A stretch of 64,000 bases of DNA from Alphaproteobacteria bacterium HGW-Alphaproteobacteria-18 (GCA_002841155.1 PHEH01000004.1:1-64000); one strand, 5' to 3'. Shown: positions 51,088 to 60,395, numbered from the stretch's first letter. The notes: generated by a model not told the origin, from the sequence alone. Numbers and translations are program-made.

Positions 51088-52455
51088 TCAGGCCGCGATG
51101 CTCTCGACGCGGTTCCGCCCGCCGGTCTTGGCCTGGTAGAGCGCGGTGTCGGCGCGGTGCATCAGATCGTCGCCCGTATCGCCTGCACCCTGGAGCGTGG
51201 AGACGCCGGCGCTGACCGTGATGCGCAGGCTGAGCGTGCCCCCAAGGGCCGGAAATTCCTCGGCTGCAACCGCCTTGCGGATACGCTCTGCGGCAGCGCA
51301 GGCCAGATCGCCCGGCGTGTTGGGCATCAGGACGACAAACTCTTCCCCGCCGGTGCGGCAGACAACATCCGTTGGCCGGACATTCGCCCGCAGGCGCTTG
51401 CCGATTTCCCGCAACACATCATCCCCGGCCTGGTGGCCATGGGTATCGTTGACGGCTTTGAAATGGTCGATGTCGGTCATCATCAGCGACAGGGGCTCAT
51501 TGCCGCGCACGGCGCGCTGCATGAACTGTTCGAGCTGGCCGTTCATATAGCGGCGATTGTGCAGGCCGGTGAGCTGGTCGATCACCGAGAGTTCAAGGCC
51601 CCGGTCCACCCGCTGGCGCAGGATGTCGATATACCGGGTACGGCGCGTCTGGGTGCGGATGCGGGCGGCCAGCTCCTGCCGGTCAATCGGGATTGTGATC
51701 ATGTCGCTTGCGCCGATCTCAAGGCCCTTGAGGGCGATGGCCCGGTCATGCGGATCGCAGATAAGGATCACCGAGATGGCCCGTGTGACCGGGTTCATCT
51801 TGAAATGCGCGATCATCTTCAAGGGATCAAAGCTGCGGGCAAACAGGGAAAGGATCAGGACATCGACCCGCTCGGCGGCGAGATCGCCCATGTCGCCGGC
51901 TTCCATAAGCGTGGTCGCCTTGTGGCCCTGCGCCCGCAGAAGATTGGCCAGCCGCCCGGAGGAGCGCGCATCATCGTCCACAATGAAGATGCGCGAAGGC
52001 CGGTCGATCTCGTCGCGGTTGAGCTCTTCCATTGCGCCGGAGCGGATGCCGCTCGCCTCACGCTGGCGCAATTCGGAGGCCACTGTGTTGTAGCGCATCA
52101 GGGCGGTGATGCGGGAGTTGAGCAGGAAGTCGTCCACCGGCTTGGTGAGGAAGTCCTCCGCGCCGGCGGCAAGACCTTTGACACGGTCTTCCATTTCGCT
52201 GAGGGCGGTGACCATGACAACGGGGATATAGGAGGTCGCCGGATCAGCCTTCAGCCGCTCGCAGACTTCATACCCGTCCATGCCCGGCATCATGACATCC
52301 AGCAGGATGATCTCGGGGTGTTCGCGCTGGGCGATTTCCAGCGCCTGGGCGCCATTCTCGGCCATCAGGACGGTGTGATACTGCGCCTCAAGCTTGGCCT
52401 GAAGCAAACGGCGGTTTGCCTCGATATCATCAACAACGAGAATGCGGGCAGTCAT
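51088..52455 (-). CDS. pleD: PleD-type response regulator / diguanylate cyclase
   Basis: The 455-residue protein makes c-di-GMP. Receiver 1 has ILVVDDIEANRRLLQAKLEAQ and the phospho-acceptor Asp in ILLDVMMPGMDG. Receiver 2 lacks a normal acceptor (VDVLILSLFARSFDPLKM) and acts as a dimerisation adaptor, as in Caulobacter PleD. The C-terminal GGDEF domain carries GGEEF (near residues 368-372) with an inhibitory RPTD I-site just before it. In Caulobacter, phosphorylated PleD drives the swarmer-to-stalked transition. It starts in an ATGA overlap with divK. Confidence 0.96.
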   Translation of the reverse strand: MTARILVVDDIEANRRLLQAKLEAQYHTVLMAENGAQALEIAQREHPEIILLDVMMPGMDGYEVCERLKADPATSYIPVVMVTALSEMEDRVKGLAAGAEDFLTKPVDDFLLNSRITALMRYNTVASELRQREASGIRSGAMEELNRDEIDRPSRIFIVDDDARSSGRLANLLRAQGHKATTLMEAGDMGDLAAERVDVLILSLFARSFDPLKMIAHFKMNPVTRAISVILICDPHDRAIALKGLEIGASDMITIPIDRQELAARIRTQTRRTRYIDILRQRVDRGLELSVIDQLTGLHNRRYMNGQLEQFMQRAVRGNEPLSLMMTDIDHFKAVNDTHGHQAGDDVLREIGKRLRANVRPTDVVCRTGGEEFVVLMPNTPGDLACAAAERIRKAVAAEEFPALGGTLSLRITVSAGVSTLQGAGDTGDDLMHRADTALYQAKTGGRNRVESIAA

Positions 52456-52844
52456 GCCGCCGGTTCCTTGGGCATCAGCGCTTCGACGGCGCGGATGAAG
52501 GAGGCAATCTGGATGGGTTTGGAGAGATAGCCCTCACAGCCGGCTTCCCGCACGCGCTGCTCATCGGCGCGCATGGCAAAGGCAGTAACGGCGAGAACGG
52601 GAATATGGGCGACCTTTTTGTCGTCCTTCAGCCAGCGGGTGATGTCGAGGCCCGAGACTTCCGGGAGCTGGATATCCATGATGATGAGGTCGGGAAGCTC
52701 CTTGCGGGCAATTTCCACGGCTTTGGCCCCATCACGGCACTGGAAGGTCGTGAAGCCGTATGCGCCCAACAGGTCGCAAAAGAGGCGCATGTTGAGTTCA
52801 TTGTCCTCAACAACAAGCACCTTTCCGGATCGCTTCTTGACCAT
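52452..52844 (-). CDS. divK: Single-domain response regulator DivK
   Basis: This 130-residue receiver has the acidic pair Glu13-Asp14 (VLVVEDNELNMRLF), the phospho-acceptor Asp57 in PDLIIMDIQLPEVSG, Thr in AVTAFAMRADE and Lys in YLSKPIQIASFI. In Caulobacter DivK is phosphorylated by DivJ and PleC, localises to the poles and controls CckA-CtrA activity. The translational overlap with pleD matches the Caulobacter divK-pleD operon and supports the assignment. A CtrA-like box lies about 70 bp upstream. Confidence 0.95.
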   Translation of the reverse strand: MVKKRSGKVLVVEDNELNMRLFCDLLGAYGFTTFQCRDGAKAVEIARKELPDLIIMDIQLPEVSGLDITRWLKDDKKVAHIPVLAVTAFAMRADEQRVREAGCEGYLSKPIQIASFIRAVEALMPKEPAA

Positions 52845-52910
52845 CGATATCCGATTAGTTGACGATTCGCGCGGGCGTGGGTCCGCCAGCTTCAGCTATA
52901 CTGCAAATTA

Positions 52911-52925
52911 TTAACGCGCCTTTAC
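52911..52925. promoter_or_regulatory. Possible CtrA site TTAA-N7-TTAC upstream of divK
   Basis: ttaacgcgcctttac matches TTAA-N7-TTAA at seven of eight fixed positions, 67 bp before the divK start and 58 bp before divergent dinB. CtrA is known to regulate divK in Caulobacter, which raises its plausibility. Confidence 0.42.
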
Positions 52926-52982
52926 GCTTGCCGCTGGGCAGGTTTGCGGCAAGCCCCGGAACATGGCAGGAACATATTCGCT

Positions 52983-54257
52983 ATGTCGAGTCTTTGCCGC
53001 GATTGCCAGTACAGGAGCGAGGCCGAACTCGCCGCCTGCCCCGCCTGTGGCAGCCGCAGGATCGTGTCTCACGGCGCCCTTTTCAACCTGGCAATCGCGC
53101 ATGTCGACTGTGACGCCTTCTACGCCTCGGTCGAAAAGCGAGACAATCCAACGCTCAAGGACAAGCCGCTGATCGTGGGCGGCGGCCAGCGCGGGGTGGT
53201 GACAACCTGCTGCTACATCGCCCGCCTCTATGGCGTGCGCTCGGCCATGCCGATGTTCAAGGCGCTGAAAGCCTGCCCGGACGCGGTCGTCGTGCCGCCC
53301 GACTTCCGGAAATACCGGGACGCGGCCAAAGCGATTCGCGCCGAAATGGACCATCTCACCCCCCTGGTGCAGCAGGTTTCGATTGATGAGGCCTATCTCG
53401 ACCTCGCCGGAACCGAGCGCCTGCACGGCGCCCCGCCCGCCGCGAGCCTTGCCCGATTGGCCCGGAATGTGGAGCGGGAGGTCGGCGTCACGGTCTCCGT
53501 TGGCCTCTCGGCCAACAAGTTCCTGGCCAAGACCGCCAGCGAACTCGACAAGCCGCGCGGCTTTGCCGTGCTCGCGCCGGAGGAGGCCGAGGCCTTTCTG
53601 GCGCCCCATCCGGTCGGCTTCCTGCACGGGGTGGGCCCCAAATTCGCCGAGTCACTCGGCAAGGACGGGTTCTACACCATCGAGGACATCCAGAAAGCGG
53701 ACCTCAAAAGCCTGATCCGGCGTTATGGCGAGACCGGCGACTGGCTGAAACGCTGCGCCCATGGCCGCGACAATCGCAAAGTGAACCCGCACGAGGACCG
53801 CAAATCGGTCTCCAGCGAGACGACCTTCTTTGAGGACACCGCCGACATCGGGATTCTTGAGGACCATCTCTGGCGCCTCAGCGTGAAAACCGCCGACCGG
53901 GCCAAGGCCGAAGGCGTTTCCGGCCGCGTGGTAACCCTGAAACTGAAGACGTCTGACTTCCACCCGCTGACGCGGCGCCTCTCCCTCACCGAGCCGACAC
54001 AGCTAGCCCAGGAAGTGTTCCGGGCCGCCCGGCCGCTCCTCCTGAAAGAGGTAACGGGCCGCGTGAAATACCGCCTGATCGGCGTGGGCCTGTCGGAGCT
54101 GTCCGATTTCCGCGCGGATAGGACAGACCTTATCGACCCCAAAGTGGCCAAGCGCGCGGCCGCCGAACGCGCGTCAGACCTTGCCCGGGCCAAGTTCGGC
54201 ACCGGCGCCGTCGTCACCGGCCGGGCGGCGAAATCTGTGAAGAAACGGGAGGGCTGA
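52983..54257 (+). CDS. dinB: DNA polymerase IV with N-terminal zinc ribbon
   Basis: About 424 residues from the ATG at 52983. The Y-family core is HVDCDAFYASVEKRDNPTLKDKPLIVGGG, TTCCYIARLYGVRSAMPMFKAL and QQVSIDEAYLDLAGT, with the metal-binding Asp and Asp-Glu residues. The little-finger domain follows from about residue 290. A four-Cys zinc ribbon precedes it (CRDCQYRSEAELAACPACGS), seen in a group of alphaproteobacterial DinB proteins. It performs low-fidelity translesion synthesis. It is divergent from divK. No LexA box is obvious in the short shared region. Confidence 0.93.
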   Translation: MSSLCRDCQYRSEAELAACPACGSRRIVSHGALFNLAIAHVDCDAFYASVEKRDNPTLKDKPLIVGGGQRGVVTTCCYIARLYGVRSAMPMFKALKACPDAVVVPPDFRKYRDAAKAIRAEMDHLTPLVQQVSIDEAYLDLAGTERLHGAPPAASLARLARNVEREVGVTVSVGLSANKFLAKTASELDKPRGFAVLAPEEAEAFLAPHPVGFLHGVGPKFAESLGKDGFYTIEDIQKADLKSLIRRYGETGDWLKRCAHGRDNRKVNPHEDRKSVSSETTFFEDTADIGILEDHLWRLSVKTADRAKAEGVSGRVVTLKLKTSDFHPLTRRLSLTEPTQLAQEVFRAARPLLLKEVTGRVKYRLIGVGLSELSDFRADRTDLIDPKVAKRAAAERASDLARAKFGTGAVVTGRAAKSVKKREG

Positions 54258-54312
54258 CTCTGCCGCTGCGGCAGGTTAGGACGAGCCCGAACACTTTTGA
54301 GGAGCCTGCCCC

Positions 54313-54774
54313 ATGTCCACGCCCGAAGCCCGCCTTGACGCCCTTGGCATTGAACTGCCCGTGCCGATGAAACCGGTGGCCACCTATGTGCCTTTTGTCA
54401 TCACTGGCAACATGCTGTTCGTGTCCGGGCAGGTCTCGGCCACCGCAGAAGGCCGCATCCTCGGCCGCCTCGGCGAGAATATGGAACTTTCGGCCGGCCA
54501 GCAGGCCGCGCGCGTCTGCGGCATCAACCTCATCTCGCAGGCCAAGGCCGCCGTCGGCGAGCTCAGCCGCATCAAGCGCGTCGTGAAGCTGGGCGGTTTC
54601 GTCAATGCCGCGCCAAGCTTCATCGACATCCCGCAGGTCGTGAATGGCTGCTCGGACCTGATGGTGGAAGTATTCGGGCCGGAAGTCGGTGCGCATGCCC
54701 GCTCGGCCGTTGCCTGCCCCACCCTGCCGCTGGGCGTTGCGGTGGAAATTGACGCCATCTTCGAGATCGCCTGA
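54313..54774 (+). CDS. RidA family protein
   Basis: The 153-residue product is a YjgF/RidA-fold protein of the YjgH-like group: PVATYVPFVITGNMLFVSGQVSATAEGRILGRLGENM, QQAARVCGINLISQAKAAVGELSRIKRVVKLGGFVNAA, and VVNGCSDLMVEVFGPEVGAHARSAVACPTLPLGVAVEIDAIFEI, with the Arg that marks imine deaminases. It probably removes reactive enamine/imine intermediates. The start ATG follows GAGGAGCC. It runs into the next gene after 8 bp. Confidence 0.9.
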   Translation: MSTPEARLDALGIELPVPMKPVATYVPFVITGNMLFVSGQVSATAEGRILGRLGENMELSAGQQAARVCGINLISQAKAAVGELSRIKRVVKLGGFVNAAPSFIDIPQVVNGCSDLMVEVFGPEVGAHARSAVACPTLPLGVAVEIDAIFEIA

Positions 54775-54782
54775 GGCATAAA

Positions 54783-55517
54783 ATGGCCCGCCGCTTTGCC
54801 CTGAAGGAATTCGCCTACGCCCATCGCGGGCTCTGGACGAAAGACGGCCTGCCGGAGAACTCTCTAGGTAGCTTCAGGGCGGCGGCGGATGCCGGGCTCG
54901 GCATCGAGTTTGACCTACGCCCCTCGGCCGATGGCGAGGTGATGGTGTTCCATGACGCGGGGCTGGCACGGATGACCGGCGCTGAGGGCGAGTTTGAGGC
55001 TTTGCCGGCCCGCAGACTTCAGGACCACCGCCTGAATGGCGGGGACGAGCCGGTCCCTTCCTTCGATGATCTCCTGTCCCTCTGGACGCAGGATCTTCCC
55101 ATGCTGGCGGAAATGAAGATCGATGGGGGCACCGATCCGGTCGCCTTTGCCAAAACAGTCGGCGCGCGGCTGCTCGAGTGGCCCGGCCTTGCCGCCGCCA
55201 TGAGCTTTTCCGACATCGCGGTGCGCGCGCTTCCCGAGGGATTGATGCGCGGCCAGCTGATCGCCCCAAGCGCGCAATATGGCGAAGCCTATTTCGACGC
55301 CTTCGCCGAGCGGGCGATGGCCGATGGCATCGATTACCTCGCCGTCCACTACACAGACGCCGCGCGCGCGGCGGCGGCCACCGCCGGCAAGGACATGCCC
55401 TTTGCCGTCTGGACGGTGCGGGCGCAGGCCGATCTCGCCGCCCTGGCGCCTTACCGTCCGGCGCTGATCTTTGAACACTTCAGTCCGGCGCTGGCGCTGG
55501 ACGCCTTCGCGCCCTAG
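54783..55517 (+). CDS. Glycerophosphodiester phosphodiesterase family protein
   Basis: The 244-residue TIM-barrel protein has the GDPD signatures: AYAHRGLWTKDGLPENSLGSFRAAADAGLGIEFDLRPSADGEVMVFHDAGLARMTG, containing the catalytic His-Arg, the metal-binding Glu-x-Asp and the second His, and MLAEMKI with the third Glu. It should hydrolyse glycerophosphodiesters to glycerol-3-phosphate and an alcohol. There is no signal peptide, so it is cytosolic. It is closely spaced with RidA before it and the COG3146 gene after it. Confidence 0.88.
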   Translation: MARRFALKEFAYAHRGLWTKDGLPENSLGSFRAAADAGLGIEFDLRPSADGEVMVFHDAGLARMTGAEGEFEALPARRLQDHRLNGGDEPVPSFDDLLSLWTQDLPMLAEMKIDGGTDPVAFAKTVGARLLEWPGLAAAMSFSDIAVRALPEGLMRGQLIAPSAQYGEAYFDAFAERAMADGIDYLAVHYTDAARAAAATAGKDMPFAVWTVRAQADLAALAPYRPALIFEHFSPALALDAFAP

Positions 55518-55528
55518 ATTTGAGGGTC

Positions 55529-56692
55529 ATGGACGCCGCCCTCCCCCAGATCAGCTCTGTCTCCACCCTCGCCGGCATTGATCCGGCCGAATGGAATGGC
55601 GTCGCCAATCCGCTGGGGCTGCCCTACGACCCGTTCCTGAGCTGGGAATTCCTCGAAGCCATGGAAAGCTCCGGCGCGGCCACGCCCCGGACCGGCTGGC
55701 GCGGCGCCCATATTCTGGTGCGCGATGGCAATGACCGCCTGCGCGCCGCCATGCCGATGTGGTTCAAATACCATTCGCGCGGCGAGTTCGTATTCGACCA
55801 GTCCTGGGCCGAGGCCTGGGAACGCGCCGGGGGAAGCTACTATCCCAAACTCCTCTGCGCCGTGCCGTTCACGCCGGTCACCGGCCGCCGCCGCCTCGTT
55901 GCGCCGGGGCCGGACGCGGAGATCTACCGCGCCGCCCTGCTCGACGGCGCCCTGCAACTGGCCGAGCAGACGGGGGTTTCCTCGCTCCACATCAACTTCA
56001 TCGAGGACGAAGAAGTTCCGCAGCTGGAAAAGACCGGCTTCCTGCCGCGCACAGACCAGCAGTTTCACTGGCGCAATGACGGGTACGGATCATTTGACGA
56101 TTTCCTCGCCAGCCTGTCCTCAGAAAAACGCAAGAACCTGCGCAAGGAACGCGCCAAGGCGCAGGCCGGCCTCACCTTCCGCCATGTGCAGGGCGAGGAG
56201 ATCACCGAAGACCATCTCGACATCTTCTTTGCCTTCTACATGGACACGGGCAACCGCAAATGGGGCTCGCCCTACCTGACCCGCAAGACCTTCTCGATCC
56301 TCCGGGAGCGGATGGCTAAGAATATCCTCTTTATCTTTGCCTGCGAGGGAGATGAGATTATCGCCGGCGCCATGAACCTTGTCGGCTCCGAAACGCTCTA
56401 TGGCCGCTATTGGGGCACGCTGGACGGGCGGCCGATGCTGCATTTCGAGACCTGCTATTACCAGGCCATCGACTACGCCATCGCGCACGGCCTCAAAACG
56501 GTGGAGGCCGGGGCGCAGGGCGGCCACAAGCTCGCCCGCGGCTACGCCCCCGTCCTCACCCGCTCGGCCCACTGGATTGCCCATCCGGGGTTTCGCGACG
56601 CTGTGGCTGATTACCTTGAGCGGGAACGGGCAGCGGTTGACGAAGATTTCGGCTACCTAAAAGAGAGAACCCCGTTTAAGAAAGGGGAATGA
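55529..56692 (+). CDS. COG3146/FemAB-like GNAT protein
   Basis: About 387 residues from the ATG at 55529 (GAGGG before it); the track start is a TTG. The family pattern is NPLGLPYDPFLSWEFLEAMESSGAATPRTGW, PMWFKYHSRGEFVFDQSWAEAW, YYPKLLCAVPFTPVTGRRRLV, and GRYWGTLDGRPMLHFETCYYQAIDYAIAHGLKTVEAGAQGGHKLARGYAP, as in DUF482-type peptidoglycan-related acyltransferases. The function is not firmly known. The stop overlaps the next start. Confidence 0.85.
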   Translation: MDAALPQISSVSTLAGIDPAEWNGVANPLGLPYDPFLSWEFLEAMESSGAATPRTGWRGAHILVRDGNDRLRAAMPMWFKYHSRGEFVFDQSWAEAWERAGGSYYPKLLCAVPFTPVTGRRRLVAPGPDAEIYRAALLDGALQLAEQTGVSSLHINFIEDEEVPQLEKTGFLPRTDQQFHWRNDGYGSFDDFLASLSSEKRKNLRKERAKAQAGLTFRHVQGEEITEDHLDIFFAFYMDTGNRKWGSPYLTRKTFSILRERMAKNILFIFACEGDEIIAGAMNLVGSETLYGRYWGTLDGRPMLHFETCYYQAIDYAIAHGLKTVEAGAQGGHKLARGYAPVLTRSAHWIAHPGFRDAVADYLERERAAVDEDFGYLKERTPFKKGE

Positions 56693-57252
56693 GCGGGGCA
56701 GTCACTATCAGACGATGCGCAAGCGCGGAGGAAGCGGCGATTGTGTGCGCCCTGCTGAATGATGCGGGCATTCCAGCCAGTCTGGAAAACTGGCATCATG
56801 CAATGATCGACTGGGGCGCGCTTCAGGCATTGGGCGGTGTCGGTGTTCTGGTGCCCGCCGGTCAGTTCGACGACGCGAGGCGGGCGATCATCGAATACGC
56901 CGAGAGCGCCGAAGACCGCCTTTCGGCCGAGTTCCCAAAACTGGAAGACTATCCGCTGAAACCAAAACGGCTTCGCTACTACATCCTTCTCGCCTACTAT
57001 ACCGGCTTGGCCTATCTGCCGCTGATCGTCATCCCTGCCCTGATCGCAGGAGGTCTCAGAGTGTCCGCCGATGCAAAAATCTACGGCTTTGACTGGTCAC
57101 TCATACCCTTGCACTTCAACTGGATAGATTGGCTGGCACTCGCGCTCGCGCAAATATTCGCCGCAGCTTACTTCCTTGTCCCTCTATCGGTTTTCGTGTT
57201 TCTTGCACGCCGGTTCCTGAATCAGAGAGCAAGGCAGAAGCAGAGCGCATGA
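56689..57252 (+). CDS. DUF2007 domain membrane protein
   Basis: The 187-residue product has an N-terminal DUF2007 domain (VTIRRCASAEEAAIVCALLNDAGIPASLENWHH to GGVGVLVPAGQFDDARRAIIEY). DUF2007 is labelled a putative signal-transducing domain. Two membrane segments follow (YYILLAYYTGLAYLPLIVIPALIAGG, WLALALAQIFAAAYFLVPLSVFVFLA). It overlaps the genes on both sides by 4 bp, so it is translationally coupled with both. No specific role is known. Confidence 0.75.
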   Translation: MSGAVTIRRCASAEEAAIVCALLNDAGIPASLENWHHAMIDWGALQALGGVGVLVPAGQFDDARRAIIEYAESAEDRLSAEFPKLEDYPLKPKRLRYYILLAYYTGLAYLPLIVIPALIAGGLRVSADAKIYGFDWSLIPLHFNWIDWLALALAQIFAAAYFLVPLSVFVFLARRFLNQRARQKQSA

Positions 57253-57683
57253 CCCTTCACGCAGCCTACGACCCCGACAACATCTTTGCCAAAATCCTGC
57301 GCGGCGACATGCCGTGTCTGAAGGTCTTCGAAGATGACGTCGCCCTCGCCTTCATGGATGTGTTTCCCCAAAGCGAAGGTCACACGCTGGTGATCCCCAA
57401 GGGTATCCAGGCCCGCAATTTTCTCGACATGCCGCCCGATTATCTCGGCAGCTATATGCTGCGCGTGCAGCGGGTGGCCAAGGCGGTAGAATGGGGCCTG
57501 AAGCCGGACGGGCTGCGCGTCATTCAGTTCAACGGCGCGCCGGCCGGGCAGACGGTGTTCCATCTGCACTTTCACATCATCCCGGTGTGGGAAGGAAAGG
57601 AACTCGGCCGTCACGGCGCCGGCACGATGGCAAAACCGGAAGAGCTGGAACCGATTGCAGTAAAGATCCGCGCGGCGATTTGA
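57249..57683 (+). CDS. HIT family protein
   Basis: About 144 residues from the ATG at 57249 (overlap with the preceding stop). The histidine triad is VFHLHFHIIPVW (H-x-H-x-H near residue 104), with NIFAKILRGDMPCLKVFEDDVALAFMDVFPQSEGHTLVIPKG before it, as in Hint-type nucleotide phosphoramidases. It should hydrolyse AMP-linked phosphoramidates. It ends the run of small genes that begins at 54313; a repeat-rich gap separates it from gatB. Confidence 0.92.
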   Translation: MTLHAAYDPDNIFAKILRGDMPCLKVFEDDVALAFMDVFPQSEGHTLVIPKGIQARNFLDMPPDYLGSYMLRVQRVAKAVEWGLKPDGLRVIQFNGAPAGQTVFHLHFHIIPVWEGKELGRHGAGTMAKPEELEPIAVKIRAAI

Positions 57684-57706
57684 GGGAAGTTCAGGCCTCG
57701 CCTTCA

Positions 57707-57827
57707 TCCTCCCCTGCGAAGCGGAGGAGGTGGCAGACGGCGTTCGCCGGCTGACGGAGGGGGCCTGCAACGGCGAAGTTTCCCCCTCCGCCCCTGCGGG
57801 GCACCTCCCCCGCTTCGCAGGGGAGGA
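57707..57827. repeat. Interspersed palindromic repeat, copy D
   Basis: Arms TCCTCCCCTGCGAAGCGG... (57707-57732) and CACCTCCCCCGCTTCGCAGG... (57802-57827) are inverted copies. The second half, from tttccccctcc through gcaggggaggat, closely matches 48465-48514. Confidence 0.85.
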
Positions 57828-57852
57828 TAGAGTTGCGCCCGGCGAAGCCGGA

Positions 57853-59361
57853 TCAGATCCCCAGTTTGGCCTTCAGGATATCGTTCACAGCCTTCGGATT
57901 GGCCTTGCCGCCCGAGGCTTTCATCACCTGACCGACAAACCAGCCGAGCGTCTGGGGCTTGTCTTTCACCTTGGCGACCTGATCGGGATTGGCCGCGATG
58001 ATCTCATCGACAACCTTCTCGATGGCGCCGGTATCGGTCACCTGTTTGAGGCCATGCTTCTCGACGATGGCAGCGGCCTCGCCTTCATCCGCAATCATCC
58101 GGGCAAAGACATCCTTGGCGATCTTGCCGCTGATCGTGTCGTTCGAGATCAGCTCGATCAGTCCGCCGAGCGCAGGGGCCGAAACCGGGCTCTCTGAAAG
58201 CTCGAGGCCTTCCTTGTTGAGATAGCCGAACAGCTCCTGCGTCACCCAGTTGGCGGTGAGCTTTGCGTCGCGCCCCTTGGCAGCTTCCTCGAAGAAAGCG
58301 GCCTTATCCGCATCGGATGTCAGCACGCCGGCATCATAGCGGGAGAGGCCATAGTCTTTCTCGAAGCGCGCGCGCTTCTGGTCTGGCAGTTCCGGCAGCG
58401 AGGCCCGGATTTCCTCGATCCAGGCTTGCTCGACTTCCAGCGGCAGAAGGTCCGGGTCCGGAAAATAGCGATAGTCATGCGCGTCTTCCTTCGAGCGCAT
58501 CGAGCGGGTCTCGCCCTTCACCGGATCGAAGAGGCGCGTCTCCTGATCCACCTTGCCGCCGCCTTCGATGATCTCGATCTGGCGGCGGGCCTCATATTCG
58601 ATGGCCTGTTGAATGAAGCGGTAGGAGTTCATGTTCTTGAGTTCGCAGCGCGTGCCCAGATGTTTGAAATCGCCGGTCTCGCGGAATTTCTCATACTGGC
58701 CCGGCTTGCAGACCGAGACGTTCACATCGGCGCGCAGATTGCCCTTCTCCATGTCCCCGTCACAGGTGCCCAGCGCGATCACGATAGCGCGCAGCTTCTT
58801 CACATAGGCGGCTGCCTCCGCCGGCGAGCGGATGTCGGGCTTGGAGACGATCTCCATCAGCGCGACGCCCGAGCGGTTGAGGTCCACATAGGTCGAGTTC
58901 GGGTCCATGTCGTGGATCGACTTGCCCGCATCCTGTTCCAGGTGGAGACGCTCGATACGGCAGGGGAAGGAGTAATCCTCCTTGCCCGGCACCTCGACAT
59001 CCACCTCGATCTCGCCCTCACCGACGATGGGGTGGGCGAACTGGCTGATCTGATAGCCCTGCGGGAGGTCTGGATAGAAATAGTTCTTCCGGTCAAAGCG
59101 GCTGTAGGTGTTGATCTCAGCCTTCAGGCCAAGGCCGGTACGGATCGCCTGCTCGACACAGAAGCGGTTGATCACCGGCAGCATGCCCGGCATCGCGGCG
59201 TCCACGAGGGAGACGTTGCAGTTGGGATCGGCGCCAAAGGTCGTCGACGCGCCGGAGAACAGCTTCGCATTCGACGCCACCTGGGCGTGGATTTCGAGCC
59301 CCATGACGACTTCCCAGTCGCCGGTTTCGCCTTTGATGCGGAAGGGGGTGCGTTCGGTCAT
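57853..59361 (-). CDS. gatB: Asp/Glu-tRNA amidotransferase subunit B
   Basis: About 502 residues from the ATG at 59361; the track start is a TTG. GatB activates Glu-tRNA(Gln) or Asp-tRNA(Asn) by phosphorylation in the GatCAB complex. The cradle domain has [62 protein letters not shown], and [20 protein letters not shown]. The C-terminal helical and YqeY-like tail ([27 protein letters not shown]...[14 protein letters not shown]) is complete. gatA lies on the same strand upstream, separated by two small genes. Confidence 0.96.
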   Translation of the reverse strand: MTERTPFRIKGETGDWEVVMGLEIHAQVASNAKLFSGASTTFGADPNCNVSLVDAAMPGMLPVINRFCVEQAIRTGLGLKAEINTYSRFDRKNYFYPDLPQGYQISQFAHPIVGEGEIEVDVEVPGKEDYSFPCRIERLHLEQDAGKSIHDMDPNSTYVDLNRSGVALMEIVSKPDIRSPAEAAAYVKKLRAIVIALGTCDGDMEKGNLRADVNVSVCKPGQYEKFRETGDFKHLGTRCELKNMNSYRFIQQAIEYEARRQIEIIEGGGKVDQETRLFDPVKGETRSMRSKEDAHDYRYFPDPDLLPLEVEQAWIEEIRASLPELPDQKRARFEKDYGLSRYDAGVLTSDADKAAFFEEAAKGRDAKLTANWVTQELFGYLNKEGLELSESPVSAPALGGLIELISNDTISGKIAKDVFARMIADEGEAAAIVEKHGLKQVTDTGAIEKVVDEIIAANPDQVAKVKDKPQTLGWFVGQVMKASGGKANPKAVNDILKAKLGI

Positions 59362-59536
59362 CGCTTCTCTCAATCAATCCTGCACAGATTCAGGGCTCTT
59401 CTAACCCTCCCCGGCGGGGCCTGTCGAGCGACGCTGACACCGCAGGGCGGCGGCCAGTTGAACAGCGCCGGAATGGGGTTCATATTGCCCATTGCTCAGG
59501 CCAGATCAGCTGGATGGAGCGAAGGGCAGGACGCGC

Positions 59537-59941
59537 ATGCTGTTCAAGATGATCCTTGAGGGCGCCCGCGAGGAAGAACGCGGCATTGCGCGGGGTTTCC
59601 TGAAACATATCGTGGCGGGATTTGCGGGCGGTTTGGCCCTGGGCGGCGTGCTGGTTGCGGGCATTTTCCTGATGTTCAGCGGCCTGGACCTGGACGTGCC
59701 GTTGGTTTTCGTGGCGGCCATGCTACTGCAATTCGGCCCCATCGGCGGGCTGATCGGGGCGGGCGTCTATCTCTCCCGCATCACGGATCGCAGCCGCGAG
59801 GAAGACATCCACAAAGACGAGGACGAGGACGACGGCGACGACGAGCCGCGCGGCGGCACCAGAGCACCCGCCATCAAGGCCAGGCCTGCGCGCCGCGCCC
59901 CTCGCCCGCCTAGATCTTCCCCTCTTCCCGTGCCCGCCTGA
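59537..59941 (+). CDS. Small membrane protein, unrecognised
   Basis: About 134 residues from the ATG at 59537. Two membrane segments (AGFAGGLALGGVLVAGIFLMFS and VPLVFVAAMLLQFGPIGGLIGAGVYL) are followed by a strongly acidic stretch (EEDIHKDEDEDDGDDEPRG) and then a basic Arg/Pro tail. I know no family name. Its 3' end overlaps the convergent gene at 59910 by 32 bp. It lies between gatB and the next gene on the opposite strand. Confidence 0.6.
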   Translation: MLFKMILEGAREEERGIARGFLKHIVAGFAGGLALGGVLVAGIFLMFSGLDLDVPLVFVAAMLLQFGPIGGLIGAGVYLSRITDRSREEDIHKDEDEDDGDDEPRGGTRAPAIKARPARRAPRPPRSSPLPVPA

Positions 59942-60395
59942 CGCGCTCGGCGCGGGCGGCCATCTTCTCCTTTACCGAAGCAGATGACGATACACGGGTC
60001 GGCGCTTCCTCTTCTGACGTGGGAAGGGGCGCAGGCTCTGCCATGTCGGCTTCCTCTGGTTCCAGCTTTCCCTCGGCGATCAGCTTGCGGCGGCGCGCAG
60101 CCACCCGCGCTTCGCGCTCCATGTGGGCCTTGCTTTTGCCGCCGAGAAGGCCACCCAGCCTGCCTTTTCGGGCAGAGGGTTGTCCGCGGGATTCAAGGTC
60201 AGCTGCGTCTTCCTTCCGGCGCTTGAGCACCGTTGAAATGCGCCAGGAAACATAGGCAGCAACTAGAACGCAGACGAGCAGCATCATGCGCATTTCCGGC
60301 GCGAAGAGGCTGTAGCCATTCTGCGCCAGAATACCGGCCATCACCACGAGACCGAGGCCGAGGATAATTGCGAAAATTGTAAAGTAACGGACCAT
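59910..60395 (-). CDS. Small membrane protein with charged C-terminus, unrecognised
   Basis: About 161 residues from the ATG at 60395. Two membrane segments (FTIFAIILGLGLVVMAGIL and MRMMLLVCVLVAAYVSW) are followed by a long charged region rich in Arg, Lys, Glu and Ala (KAHMEREARVAARRRKLIAEGKLEPEEADM) that looks like a soluble helix. It starts 11 bp after the gatA stop, so it is probably co-transcribed with gatA. No family is recognised. Confidence 0.65.
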   Translation of the reverse strand: MVRYFTIFAIILGLGLVVMAGILAQNGYSLFAPEMRMMLLVCVLVAAYVSWRISTVLKRRKEDAADLESRGQPSARKGRLGGLLGGKSKAHMEREARVAARRRKLIAEGKLEPEEADMAEPAPLPTSEEEAPTRVSSSASVKEKMAARAERVRRAREEGKI

